A stretch of 11,124 bases of DNA from Baffinella frigidus (lineage: Eukaryota > Cryptophyceae > Cryptomonadales > Baffinellaceae). A model generated the notes under the pieces. That model was not told where the DNA came from, did not search any database, and saw only the letters and a program-made list of their open reading frames with translations. Shown here piece after piece: positions 1 to 6,505 of the stretch (its first letter is position 1; each line of letters opens with the position of its first letter). Made by a program: the position numbers and the translations under genes. The stretch covers positions 265,632-276,755 of the forward strand of contig MU646679.1 in assembly GCA_026770585.1 (NCBI GenBank), read 5' to 3'.

Positions 1-92
1 GAGAGCAAGAGAGAGAGCGAGAGAGCGAGAGAGAGAGAGAGAGCGAGAGAGAGAGAGAGCGAGAGAGCGAGAGCGCGAGAGAGCGAGAGAGA
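1..92. repeat. GA-rich microsatellite at left edge
   Basis: An almost pure purine run of GA dinucleotides, interrupted by occasional GC or AA steps, begins at the first base and ends near 92. It mirrors the pure (GA)n at the other end of the window. Such runs commonly stop assemblies, so the window may be a whole contig. Confidence 0.95.
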
Positions 93-110
93 TGTACCCA
101 GACTGAGCGG

Positions 111-153
111 TCCATGGGCCCTAAGCCATGGGCCATGAGCCATGAGCCATGGG
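111..153. repeat. Short tandem repeat of CCATGGGC/CCATGAG type
   Basis: Four to five imperfect copies of a 7-9-base unit (CCATGGGC, CCATGAG) follow one another. No function can be assigned. Confidence 0.6.
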
Positions 154-254
154 GAAAACGAGACGGTGAGCAGTCCGGAGTCTCAGTCCAGAGGGGGGGG
201 TTCACGTTTTCGCAGTCCTTGAACGCGTTTTCGTGCTGCCCCAGCCTGCATTCC

Positions 255-595
255 AACGCTCACCGTCAAACGCAAGTGACCCTTAACACTTAACATACTT
301 CCTTGCAGGGGGAAATCGGGGGCCGGCCGAAGGAGTATGTTGAGGGTAAGTATGTGTTACGGTAGCCTGTGTTAGGGTAGGTGGACTGTACCGTCTCGAA
401 CCTGGGCCGGGTCTGAAGCGGTGGAACCCGAACAGTTTTGTCTCAACTGACGGCTCACGCTAGGGGGAGGGATGAGGCGAGACCAGAGGGCACACGCTGC
501 CCTCAACCCGGAGGGTAGGTATGGGAACTACTGTCTCGAACCTGGGCCGGGGTTGCCCAACGCCCACCGTCAAAAGCAAGTGACCCTTGACACTT
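255..595. repeat. Pair of direct-repeat blocks
   Basis: Two blocks recur in the same orientation. A block beginning AACGCTCACCGTCAAACGCA at 255-291 recurs with a few differences at 559-595. GTCTCGAACCTGGGCCGGG at 393-411 recurs at 531-549. The stretch therefore carries a local duplication about 140-300 bp apart. An open frame on the plus strand at 472-732 crosses it, but it looks like chance because it spans repeat units and resembles no family I know. Confidence 0.7.
291..399 (+). mobile_element. Fragment of the 194-bp MITE family (right part)
   Basis: This segment matches the second half of the full elements at 2233-2426 and 7329-7522: the central GGGGGCCGGCCGAAGGAGTA core, the GTAAGTATGTGTTACGGTAG stretch and the terminal GGTGGACTG followed by TA. 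The left half is absent. Confidence 0.8.
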
Positions 596-599
596 CCAC

Positions 600-990
600 G
601 GCTGTTGACAAAAGGGGTGCTAGGCTAGCGCGGTGGGCAGAGAGGTTGGCCGCAGAAATCGTAGAAAACTGGCATACGGTGATGGTTCTGGTACATCTCG
701 CTTGCTTCTCGACTGCCGTTGAGGATCTTTGAAGAGCGCTGCCCACCGAGACAAAAGTCGAGAGTGGAACGTCTCACAGCAAAAAGTGGAACCTCCGCTA
801 ACTCAAGGTCTACTCGAGAGGTCCTAGGACTCGACGGTAGGCAATCCGTAGGGACTTAAGTGGGGTTCCTATGGATAAGGTAACGAAAATGGCTTCAGAT
901 TTGAACATATCTTCCCTTCAAAGCCAGCTGTGTGGCTTGTGTGATCTTGGGATAGGCCCGCCACAGGAAAGGACTGGGCCACTCGAGAGG
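600..990. other. No gene recognised; palindrome-family remnant inside
   Basis: I see no coding signal here. Around 823-886 there is a remnant of the CCTAGGA/CGGTAGG family that recurs near 2880, 3945, 7210, 8205 and 9680, followed by a GGATAAGGTAACG motif shared with 3995-4010. Confidence 0.5.
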
Positions 991-991
991 C

Positions 992-1176
992 TACCACACG
1001 AGGCTATCCATGCGAACAGAATAAAAGGACATTTTGAAATTTGTGGGGAAATGATCACGTTTCCGTACGGATGTCCGTACGGAAACGTGATCAAATGCTG
1101 ACTTTTGACGTGTTTCCTGGGCAATAATCCAATAATTAAGTTATGAATCTGTTCGCATGGATAGCCTCGTGTGGTA
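992..1176. mobile_element. Nested hairpin element with 29-bp perfect arms
   Basis: The outer arms at 992-1020 and 1148-1176 are perfect reverse complements (29 bp, starting TACCACACGAGGC). Inside lies a second perfect hairpin, 20-bp arms at 1052-1071 and 1074-1093 with a 2-base loop, starting TGATCACGTTTCC. No transposase is encoded. The structure fits a MITE with another inserted or grown within it. The open frames here on both strands are mirror images caused by the inverted repeats and are not genes. Confidence 0.85.
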
Positions 1177-1250
1177 CGGGGCACCCAGGCTCCAGATATC
1201 CCGGACCTGGAAAGTTAATTATTGGAAGGAAACATGCCCAAAGTCAACAA
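1125..1250. repeat. Additional inverted-repeat pair overlapping the nested hairpin
   Basis: CCAATAATTA near 1129-1138 is reverse-complementary to TAATTATTGG near 1217-1226. The sequences beside them, TGACTTTTGACGTGTTTCC on the left and GGAAACATGCCCAAAGTCAA on the right, also partly pair. This suggests a second element whose arm overlaps the right arm of the 992-1176 hairpin. Confidence 0.55.
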
Positions 1251-1372
1251 ATTTAGTTTTGAAATGTTCCCTGTAGTGTTCCAAGTGGACGGAGGACACT
1301 TATCAAAGTTCGCGTTTCTTGCGTCGAGGCTCGGAAACTGAGAGCGTCGAGGCTCGGAATCTCATCCGGAAG

Positions 1373-1509
1373 AGTATTCATAATGAATACGATTTCGGGG
1401 ATCTCCGATCCGATTCCGGTGTATATTAAGGCTCTAAATGAAGTCTAGATAGACGACTGTCTTATTTATACCCTCAAGATACACCAAAATCGTATTCATC
1501 ATGAATACT
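1373..1509. mobile_element. 137-bp terminal-inverted-repeat element (MITE-like)
   Basis: The 26-base ends at 1373-1398 and 1484-1509 are reverse complements with two mismatches. They begin AGTATTCATAATGAATACGA on the left. Each arm also holds its own near-palindrome (GTATTCAT/ATGAATAC). The interior is AT-rich with no coding potential. No clear target-site duplication was seen. Confidence 0.85.
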
Positions 1510-1578
1510 CGGCGGGATTAAATCTGAGATGCGCGACATGTTCACCCCTTTCCTGGTACAACCATCAACTCTAACCCC

Positions 1579-1608
1579 GAAACAGGCGACACATACCCGA
1601 GATGGGCC
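1579..1608 (-). pseudogene. Decayed copy of the 3' end and donor of TPR exon D
   Basis: The plus-strand stretch GAAACAGGCGACACATACCC and the following GAGATGGGCCGCAG line up with GAAACAGACGGCGAATACCT and GAGGTGCGCGGCAG at 2450-2480. On the minus strand this corresponds to the last codons of exon D and its splice donor, with several substitutions. Confidence 0.5.
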
Positions 1609-1659
1609 GCAGAACCCGCGCTTCTATCCGCAGAACGGGTCCTAAGCTGTTCGGCATCG

Positions 1660-1740
1660 TATCTTCAAGGTCATGGGCCGTTCGGCCTCGTATTTTCAAG
1701 GACTCGTATGAAGATACGAGTCTTCAAGGTCATGGGCCCG
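1660..1740. repeat. Tandem TCTTCAAGGTCATGGGC repeats with small hairpin
   Basis: TCTTCAAGGTCATGGGCC occurs twice (about 1663-1681 and 1721-1739) with a diverged copy between them (TTTTCAAGGACTCG). Around 1694-1720 CTCGTAT and ATACGAG pair. CGCAGAACGGGTCCTA near 1630 recurs as CGCACAACGGGTCCTA near 1860. Confidence 0.6.
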
Positions 1741-1745
1741 GATGG

Positions 1746-1766
1746 TGCCTGAGGTGTGCGGCAGCG
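1746..1766 (-). pseudogene. Short copy of the 3' end of TPR exon D
   Basis: On the minus strand GCTGCCGCACACCTCAG is nearly identical to the last bases of exon D (codons for AAAHL plus AG). It is followed by GC rather than GT. Only about 20 bases are recognisable. Confidence 0.5.
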
Positions 1767-2087
1767 AAAGTTGACGGTGCTGGTGCAAAATTGCCAACGT
1801 TTGCCATTGTTGCACCGAGGCTCAGAACCTGCGATGCGCCGCGGAACCCGCCCTTCTATTCGCACAACGGGTCCTAGGCTGTTCGTAATTTCGAGATGGT
1901 AATCCCGCACGGATGAAATAACAGAAAAGTGGCATACGTTGACGGTTCTGGCACAAACTTATCAAAGTTTGCCTTTTTTGCGTCGAGGCTCAGAACCTGA
2001 GATGTCCTGGTACACACCCTAAACTCTACAGTAGAGAGAGACAGGTGCGGTTATTGCGGATCGAAACCAACATGGCCACCTTGTACA

Positions 2088-2160
2088 GTCTACCTACCCT
2101 AACACAGGCTACCATAACACATACTTACCCTCCACACATACTCCTTCGGCCGGCCCCCGA
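2088..2160 (-). mobile_element. Fragment of the 194-bp MITE family
   Basis: In reverse orientation this matches the right part of the full elements: TACAGTCTACCTACCCTAAC, then the CATACTTACCCTCCACACAT stretch and the CTTCGGCCGGCCCCCGA core. It stops abruptly at CGAAACTCTACCCCC, where exon D-related sequence begins. Confidence 0.8.
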
Positions 2161-2209
2161 AACTCTACCCCCGAAACAGACGGCAAATACCTGAGGTGTG
2201 CGGCAGCCA
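2160..2209 (-). pseudogene. Copy of the exon D 3' end with donor
   Basis: The plus-strand text AACTCTACCCCCGAAACAGA, followed by CGGCAAATACCTGAGG and TGTGCGGCAGC, repeats the sequence at 2431-2480. On the minus strand it gives the AAAHL codons, AG and a GTAT donor, so both the exon end and the first ~30 bases of the intron were copied. Together with the next MITE this forms a duplicated block. Confidence 0.65.
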
Positions 2210-2232
2210 GTGAATGGCCAGGTAACAGCCAG

Positions 2233-2426
2233 GTACAGTGGACCTACCCTAACACATACCCGTCGGGGCCAGACTGATGGAGTATGTGTGGGAGGTAGGT
2301 ATGCGTTATGGTGTCCACCCTTCAGGCATACTTCCCTGCAGGGGGAAATCGGGGGCCGGCCGAAGGAGTATGTGTGGAGGGTAAGTATGTGTTACGGTAG
2401 CCTGTGTTAGGGTAGGTGGACTGCAC
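2233..2426 (+). mobile_element. Full-length 194-bp MITE, Tc1/mariner-like ends
   Basis: The element starts GTACAGTGGACCTACCCTAA and ends TAGGGTAGGTGGACTGCAC, so its termini are near-perfect inverted repeats of about 24 bp (CAGTGGACC... against ...GGTGGACTG). In most copies the ends abut TA, matching the CAGT...ACTG ends and TA target of Tc1/mariner elements. Internally, two diverged direct copies of about 55 bp (GGGGCC...GAGTATGTGTGG...GGTAAGTATG type) lie in tandem. It encodes no transposase, so any movement would be in trans. Confidence 0.85.
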
Positions 2427-2464
2427 ACACCCTAAACTCTACCCCCGAAACAGACGGCGAATAC

Positions 2465-2565
2465 CTGAGGTGCGCGGCAGCGCGCTGGGAGTAGAGGGAT
2501 GCGAGGATTGGCGCCTTTTTAGGATATGTGTCTGCTGCTAGCGCCTCCGAGTACAGCGTTACAGC
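2465..2565 (-). CDS. TPR-protein exon D (101 nt, internal exon)
   Basis: On the minus strand this reads AVTLYSEALAADTYPKK and continues APILASLYSQRAAAHL, ending in AG of a split codon. The pattern (YSEALAxD ... LYSxRAAAHL) is the first helix pair of a TPR of the kind that follows the linker in DNAJC7/TPR2-type co-chaperones, which bind Hsp70/Hsp90. The splice signals are clear: an acceptor CCTCAG directly before GCT (phase 0), and CTCAG followed by GTAT as donor (phase 2). The 101-nt length fits 33 codons plus 2 nt. A telomere-like C-rich array ends 5-6 bases upstream of the acceptor. Truncated copies of the 3' end lie at 1579, 1746 and 2160. What is seen is the open frame, the splice sites and the motif. 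That it is expressed is inferred. A cytosolic chaperone role is known only for the family. Confidence 0.65.
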
Positions 2566-2570
2566 CTGAG

Positions 2571-2678
2571 GATTTGGGGTTTGGGGTTTAGGGTTGGGGG
2601 TTGGGGGTTTGGGGTTTGGGGTTTGGGGTTTGGGGTTTGGGGTTTGGGGTTGAGGGGTTGGGGGTGAGGGGTTAGGGT

Positions 2679-2710
<32 letters not shown>

Positions 2711-2728
2711 GGGTGTAGGGTATAAGGT
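2571..2728. repeat. Telomere-like GGGGTTT/GAGGGTT array
   Basis: About 158 bases of TTTGGGG, TTGGGGG and TTGAGGG units with drifting unit length, resembling degenerate TTTAGGG telomere repeat. On the minus strand it is a C/A/T-rich tract running into the acceptor of exon D. Open frames through it give only low-complexity NPKPQTP-type strings and are artefacts of the repeat. Confidence 0.9.
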
Positions 2729-2843
2729 TGAAGACAAACCATCGAGCTCGCGTGTTGTGAGGGGGGGACCGTCTCAGCCACTTAGCAGCGACCGAGGATC
2801 TTTCAGGCGAAATCCCGGTTAGGTTAGAGGGCAATGGATAATA

Positions 2844-2947
2844 TATCCCTTAAGTGACCAACGGGTGAATATTCACCCTAACTCGCCCTAGGCAGGTCCT
2901 AGGGCCCTACGGTAGGGCGTATGATCCTACTGGTCACTTAAGGGATA
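2844..2947. mobile_element. 104-bp hairpin element with 17-bp perfect ends
   Basis: TATCCCTTAAGTGACCA at 2844-2860 is the exact reverse complement of 2931-2947. Inside are a perfect 16-bp palindrome, GGGTGAATATTCACCC, near 2863-2878, and a CCTAGG/CCTACGGTAGG palindromic segment shared with several other loci in the window. Confidence 0.85.
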
Positions 2948-2948
2948 G

Positions 2949-3064
2949 GGCATGGGGTTCAGTGTTGAAGGTTTGGTGTCTTGGGTTCAGGGTAGAGGGT
3001 ATAGGGTATAAGGTATAGGATAGGGTATAGGGTATGGTGTATGGGGTATGGGGTATGGGGTATC
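2949..3064. repeat. GGTATAGGGTAT tandem repeat
   Basis: A degenerate array of 7-mers such as GGGTATA, GGTATGG and GGGTATG, following the GGGTTCAGGGTAGAGGG stretch. It looks like a diverged relative of the telomere-like arrays elsewhere in the window. Confidence 0.8.
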
Positions 3065-3114
3065 CAAGGCGTCTCAAAAGGGCGGGCGTTGATCTCATAT
3101 GGAAACACTTTTAA

Positions 3115-3220
3115 TTTATAATCTTCGTATACGTTGTACACTCGGTGATATATGTGGGTGTAGATTTTCACGGGTGTAGATTTTTCGGGTGTAGAGTTTT
3201 ATGTGGGTGTAGATTTTTTA
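3115..3220. repeat. ATCTTCGTATACGTTG unit and GGGTGTAGATTTT tandem array
   Basis: TAATCTTCGTATACGTTGTA at 3119-3138, followed by CTCGGTGATATATG, is a single copy of the unit that is tandemly repeated at 4497-4634. It is followed by four or five copies of GGGTGTAGATTTT (about 3153-3219) separated by short spacers. Confidence 0.75.
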
Positions 3221-3290
3221 AAAAACCTTTCTGATGAGGTTCTTTGACGTTTGAAAACCACTGCCTTGAGGGAAAATTGACTTTTGGCAA

Positions 3291-3480
3291 CCCCTTCCAA
3301 GAATCTGACGTGGTTCAACTTTACAACCTTGCCAATTTCCCAGGGAGATTCCACCTGGGAGATTGGTAAGGTTTTGTAAAGTTCAACCTGGGAGATTGGT
3401 AAGGTTGTAAAGTTGGCGGGAATCTGGCCCCTTCCAAGAATCTGGCGTGGTTGAACTTTACAACCTTGCCAATTTCCCAG
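3291..3480. repeat. 53-bp direct repeats enclosing inverted copies
   Basis: The block CCCCTTCCAAGAATCTG...AATTTCCCAG occurs at 3291-3343 and 3428-3480, exactly 137 bases apart, with three differences. Between them lie two reverse-orientation partial copies (CTGGGAGATTGGTAAGGTT...GTAAAGTT) at about 3354-3388 and 3389-3415. The whole could fold into a cruciform. The overlapping minus-strand frames at 3199-3528 carry the repeat in two registers and are not credible genes. Confidence 0.85.
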
Positions 3481-3566
3481 AAGGTGGGAGGGGGGGACCG
3501 GCTCAAAGGAGAGACGCCCCCCCCCCACCTTCCCAGAAGGTGGGAGGGGGGGACCGTCTCAACCTG
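3474..3566. repeat. Duplicated TTCCCAGAAGGTGGGAGGGG block
   Basis: The segment from TTCCCAGAAGGTGGG through a G-run to GGACCGGCTCAA (3474-3508) recurs at 3529-3563 as ...GGACCGTCTCAA. A C-run lies between them, so the area can form a G/C hairpin. The G-run followed by ACCGTCTC or ACCGTCCC is a short motif also seen near 2762, 4183 and 4400. Confidence 0.8.
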
Positions 3567-3684
3567 ACGGGTGCTAACTAATCCGGAAACCGAGTGTATT
3601 TAAGGCACGGTTTTGGGTTATCATAAGGGTGATTTTGTAGAGATCTGACAGGCCTTTTCGGGTCTCCTCCGGAAAGCGAGTGTA

Positions 3685-3874
3685 GAGCTATTCCGGTAGG
3701 ACTTGTCGCGTTTTCGACTTCGAGATTTCAAGATTTCAGACTTCAAGAAGGGTTTAAAAGTCGTTAAACGTTTTAAAATACACCGTTTCAAATCTCGTGG
3801 TACAAATGAAGTCTTGAAGTCGCGAAGTCGCGAAATCGAAAACGCGACAAGTCCTACCGGAATACATGTAGCTC
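3685..3874. mobile_element. 190-bp hairpin element
   Basis: The left arm from 3685 (GAGCTATTCCGGTAGGACTT then GTCGCGTTTTCGA) pairs with the right arm ending 3874 (TCGAAAACGCGACAAGTCCT...GAGCTC side), with a small insertion near the tip. Further in, GACTTCAAGA and its complement extend the pairing. Plus and minus open frames at 3621-3930 are mirror products of these arms and should not be annotated. Confidence 0.8.
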
Positions 3875-3924
3875 TAACCGCCTCCATCCCGCGTGTCCCA
3901 TACAGCGGATTTCGGAGGGATTTT

Positions 3925-4020
3925 GAATAACCCCTAAGCGATAAGACCTAGGACCCTACGATAGTCAACCCGTAGGGGTATAGGGGGATTCCTACGGATA
4001 AGGTAACGGAAAGTCGGCCC
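3925..4020. repeat. CCTAGGACCCTACG family copy
   Basis: TTTTGAATAACCCCTAAG at 3920-3938, then AAGACCTAGGACCCTACG and AACCCGTAGGG...GTTCCTACGG-like text, recurs almost identically at 7188-7268. A third, weaker copy lies at 823-886. The two good copies are about 80 bases long and each ends in a TCCTACGG motif. Confidence 0.75.
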
Positions 4021-4194
4021 GAAATGGGCCGAAAATTCCTTCGTAGCCCGCTGTGTGGTCATGCAGTCGAACAAACCCTAACGCGAAACCCTCAACCCTT
4101 ACCGAGTAAATCTACACATATCCCGGAGCTCCGAAAATCTACACATTTTTGGGCCGAAAATCTATCACATGTTTTTGGGAGGGGGGAACCGTCC

Positions 4195-4384
4195 CATGTC
4201 CACATACTCTAACACAGGCTACCGTAACACATACTTAACCTCCACACATACTCCTTCGGCCGGCCCTCGATTTCCCCTGCAAGGAAGTATGCATGAAGGG
4301 TGGACACCATAACGCATACCTACCCTCCACACATACTCAATCAGTCCGGCCCCGACGGGTATGTGTTAGGGTAGGTCCACTGTA
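4195..4384 (-). mobile_element. Near full-length copy of the 194-bp MITE, reverse orientation
   Basis: In reverse orientation this carries both internal half-repeats and the right-hand GGTCCACTG end next to TA. Its other end is eroded (CATGTCCACATACTCTAAC instead of CAGTCCACCTACCCTAAC). It sits beside a G-run with ACCGTCCC on both sides (near 4183 and 4400), possibly a duplication of the flanking sequence. Confidence 0.85.
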
Positions 4385-4496
4385 TCATACGTATTCGGGA
4401 GGGGGGAACCGTCCCGAATTGCCGGGTGTTGATGGCCTCCTTCCCGCGAGTCATGCAGTCGGACACCACCCGTAACGCCTACAGAGCGGCAGAAAC

Positions 4497-4634
4497 GTTA
4501 ATCTTCGTATACGTTGTCCACTTGGTGATATACGCCGTTAATCTTCGTATACGTTGGCTCGTCGTTAATCTTCGTATACTGTTGTCTGGCTCGTCGTTAA
4601 TCTTCGTATACTGATGTATACTTGGTGATATATG
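4497..4634. repeat. GTTAATCTTCGTATAC tandem repeat, four units
   Basis: GTTAATCTTCGTATAC begins at 4497 and recurs three more times with spacings of roughly 30-40 bases. The first and last units are followed by CACTTGGTGATATA or CTTGGTGATATA. A lone related unit lies at 3119. The minus-strand frame at 4479-4736 simply follows the repeat. Confidence 0.8.
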
Positions 4635-4747
4635 ACTCTGGGTAGGTGACTCTCTAGAGCAATCTTCTGCTCTTTCGTGTCGCCTCCCAGAGTATGCGCT
4701 TTCCATCCGGCGAGAACGCGTGGTGCTTGGGCGCATGCCCCTGTGAA

Positions 4748-4994
4748 TATCCTCTTGCCGGTTTCATTTCATAAGTCATAAATGGAGGTTACCGGTATTT
4801 TGCTGAATTTCAACCCTAAATTTCATCCTTTTTCAAATCTGAAAGCGCAGATCGTCGAGATTTGGCCTTCAGCTCCAGAATCTGCTAAAAATATCGAACT
4901 ACGATGAAATCTTGAGATCTTTACTACAGGCCAAAGGTCGAATAAATGGCTCCAACTAAAGGTATTATTCTACTATAAACCCGGCAAGAGGATA
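4748..4994. mobile_element. 247-bp element with 14-bp perfect inverted ends
   Basis: TATCCTCTTGCCGG at 4748-4761 is the exact reverse complement of 4981-4994, and partial pairing continues inward. The interior is AT-rich, differs from its neighbours in composition, and has no open frame of note. Related sequence was not seen elsewhere in the window, which suggests a separate MITE family. Confidence 0.8.
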
Positions 4995-5096
4995 ATGAAT
5001 AAAAAATCCGTTGAACAACCAACCCTGAGTCTAGCACCGCCGAAACAAAGAACATTTGGAAGGTGGCGTTTTTGTACCAGAACCGTCAACTTCAGA

Positions 5097-5168
5097 GTTG
5101 ACGTGTTTGTCAAAGGTTGACGTTTTTGTCAAAGTTGACGTGTTTGTCAAAGTCGACGTGTTTGTGCC
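5097..5168. repeat. GTTGACGTGTTTGTCAAA tandem repeat, four units
   Basis: Four consecutive units of 17-19 bases (GTTGACGTGTTTGTCAAAG and variants). They lie just after TTTGTACCAGAACCGTCAAC, the reverse of the GTTGACGGTTCTGGTACAAA motif seen near 10869. Confidence 0.9.
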
Positions 5169-5272
5169 CAGAATCTGGGGGGCACGTAATCAAGCGTGCA
5201 CCAGAAAGGGGCTAACATAAGTTAAATTGAAGGCGGCTCCTTTTTTATTACAAAAAAAACCCTGCTAGTCCA

Positions 5273-5482
5273 CTGCGTGGTAGGTAGAGCATTTGCGGTA
5301 ATTGTTGTCCGTTTTGAGCATACGGTTTTCCCGTTTCCCGGTTTTGATTTGTACCAGAAGTGTCCATTTAAAAAAAATTACGAACTTTAAACGGACACTT
5401 CTGGTACAAATCAAAATCGGGAAACGGGGAAACCGCAGGTCCAAAACGGACAACAATTACCGCAAACGCTCTAGCCACGCAG
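5273..5482. mobile_element. 210-bp long-hairpin element with ~95-bp arms
   Basis: Arms of about 95 bases, beginning CTGCGTGG at 5273 and ending CCACGCAG at 5482, are reverse complements with roughly ten differences and leave a spacer of only about 20 bases. The arms include the GATTTGTACCAGAAGTGTCC stretch next to the centre. Transcripts would fold into a long double-stranded stem. The frames at 5265-5456 (minus) and 5302-5571 (plus) have nearly the same protein sequence because each reads one arm; neither is a gene. Confidence 0.9.
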
Positions 5483-5570
5483 GATCCTTGGTGGGGGTAT
5501 TTCGTGGCTGGCATTTGAGCCATTGGCCTTGCATGTCGCGAAGTCTACACCGGGTGATCCTAGGGCTGTG

Positions 5571-5638
5571 AGGGTTCAGGTTCAGGGTTTAGGGTTTGGG
5601 GTTTAGGGTTTGGGGTTTAGGGTTTGGGGTTTAAGGTT
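5571..5638. repeat. TTTAGGG/TTTGGGG telomere-like array
   Basis: Alternating GGTTTAGGG and GGTTTGGGG units, one base pattern away from the TTTAGGG telomere repeat. On the minus strand the array starts within about 6-10 bases downstream of the donor of exon B. Confidence 0.9.
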
Positions 5639-5643
5639 TGGAC

Positions 5644-5712
5644 CTTGAGCGCGCGGGCGGTGTTGCCCTGGTCAGGGTCGAGGCGGAGGCTCTCTCGAAG
5701 GTGCTTCAGACC
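5644..5712 (-). CDS. TPR-protein exon B (69 nt, internal exon)
   Basis: On the minus strand this reads GLKHLRESLRLDPDQG followed by NTARALK, 23 codons with both boundaries in phase 0. LKHLRESLRLDPD is the second helix and turn of a TPR, with the conserved proline near position 32. The acceptor is a long (CT)n tract ending GGCAG, and the donor is AAG followed by GTCCAA. Joined to exon A (8789-8860) it completes one 34-residue TPR in frame, which is strong evidence that both come from one gene. In DNAJC7-type proteins this repeat lies just before the linker to the next TPR block. Copies lie at 5979-6031 and 6506-6530. The next exon expected before exon D was not found. Confidence 0.65.
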
Positions 5713-5717
5713 CTGCC

Positions 5718-5719
<2 letters not shown>

Positions 5720-5764
<45 letters not shown>
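5720..5764. repeat. (GA)n / (CT)n microsatellite as polypyrimidine tract
   Basis: About 22 GA dinucleotides. On the minus strand this is (CT)n directly upstream of the GGCAG acceptor of exon B, so it would serve as an unusually long polypyrimidine tract. A second, short unit of the same CT-plus-GGCAG type follows at 5780-5803. Confidence 0.9.
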
Positions 5765-5768
<4 letters not shown>

Positions 5769-5846
5769 TTATCACTACCAGACCCTGCCGTGAGAGAGAG
5801 AGACCTTCATTCGTGAGGGTCATTCTGTCAACCACACGAGAACGCC

Positions 5847-5978
5847 AGAGGGGCCTATTCAAAACCAGGGTGCTTTAAAAAGTGGGCATTTGTGTAGCAA
5901 CTTTCGGTGATTGGTCACGTTACTAGCCATATATTGGCCAGTCACGAAGTTGGAATACCTTATCCTGGTACAAATATC
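5847..5978 (+). mobile_element. Truncated copy of the GGGGCCTATT element
   Basis: From AGAGGGGCCTATTCAAAACC to TTATCCTGGTACAAATAT it matches the complete element at 6548-6710 throughout. It lacks the right end: the match stops where the second copy of exon B begins, at about 5979. Confidence 0.8.
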
Positions 5979-6031
5979 GTGTTGCCTTGGTCAGGGTCGA
6001 GGCAGAGGCTCTCCCGGAGGTGTTTCAGACC
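5979..6031 (-). pseudogene. Second copy of TPR exon B, 3' truncated
   Basis: On the minus strand it reads GLKHLRESLCLDPDQGN, identical to exon B except R to C, and then runs into the mobile-element fragment instead of reaching ARALK and a donor. The acceptor side is intact and preceded by the tandem acceptor array. Either it is a dead duplicate or it can splice only with a different 3' boundary. Confidence 0.7.
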
Positions 6032-6273
6032 CTGCCTTGAGAGACAGAGACCGTTATCACTCCCAGACCCTGCCGAGAGAGAGAGACCGTTATCACTCCC
6101 AGACCCTGCCGAGAGAGAGACCGTTATGACTACCAGACCCTGTCGAGAGAGAGACCTTCATGACTACCAGACCCTGCCGAGAGAGAGAGACCGTTATTAT
6201 TACCAGACCCTGCCGAGAGAGAGAGACCGTTATTACCACCAGACCCTGCCGAGAGAAAGACCTTCATGACTAC
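6027..6273 (-). repeat. Seven-unit tandem array of splice-acceptor-like modules
   Basis: Units start at 6027, 6065, 6101, 6135, 6169, 6205 and 6241 (period 34-38). On the minus strand each runs roughly AACGGTCTCTCTCTC, then GGCAG, then GGTCTGG. That is a pyrimidine tract, an AG and the first bases of exon B. The last unit before the exon copy is the true junction. The plus-strand frames that cross it yield only RERD-type repeats and are not genes. Confidence 0.85.
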
Positions 6274-6505
6274 CAACACGGCCGCCGTGTATGCCCGCGA
6301 GGAAGCACGAGGAACGTGCTGAGCTGGGATCAAAGCCAACATGGCAACCTCTCACACTTACGCTAGACCTGAGGGGAGGCAATCGCAAAAGTCAACTCCC
6401 CCTGGCCGCACCGTCAACTGTAGCCAACTTCGAGGGATGTCTTGGAACTTGCCCTTGAGTTGACTTTTGATTGATCACCATCACGTGTAAAGTGGGGAGG
6501 ACACA

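Larger units (their letters stand above)
1293..2008. repeat. Three dispersed copies of a TCGAGGCTCRGAA repeat
   Basis: A block of about 50-60 bases running CTTATCAAAGTT ... GCGTCGAGGCTC ... GAACCTGAGATG occurs near 1297-1350, 1780-1845 and 1952-2008 with moderate divergence. Two copies are preceded by TTGACGGTTCTGG or a close variant, a motif that recurs at the right end of the window. GTCGAGGCTCGGAA is also locally duplicated within 1323-1360. Confidence 0.65.

Noticed and set aside
871-1184. Opposed frames over the nested hairpin
   Set aside because: Both contain the same peptide (PYGCPYGNV or PYGHPYGNV) because they read the two arms of one palindrome.
2407-2834. Minus-strand frames with NPKPQTPNPKP-type repeats
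   Set aside because: The repeat is just the translation of the telomere-like array. Only the 101-nt TPR segment at 2465-2565 has coding character.
3199-3528. Minus-strand protein-coding gene of about 109 residues
   Set aside because: It contains the LPISQVE phrase twice from inverted and direct repeat copies, and overlaps another frame reading the same repeats.
6027-6273. CRISPR array
   Set aside because: The period is 34-38 bp, but the units are contiguous satellite with no unique spacers, in a eukaryotic intron-like setting.
5624-6366. Plus-strand frames rich in RERERE and TRPCRERE
   Set aside because: They translate GA microsatellite and the tandem acceptor array. The meaningful reading is on the other strand.
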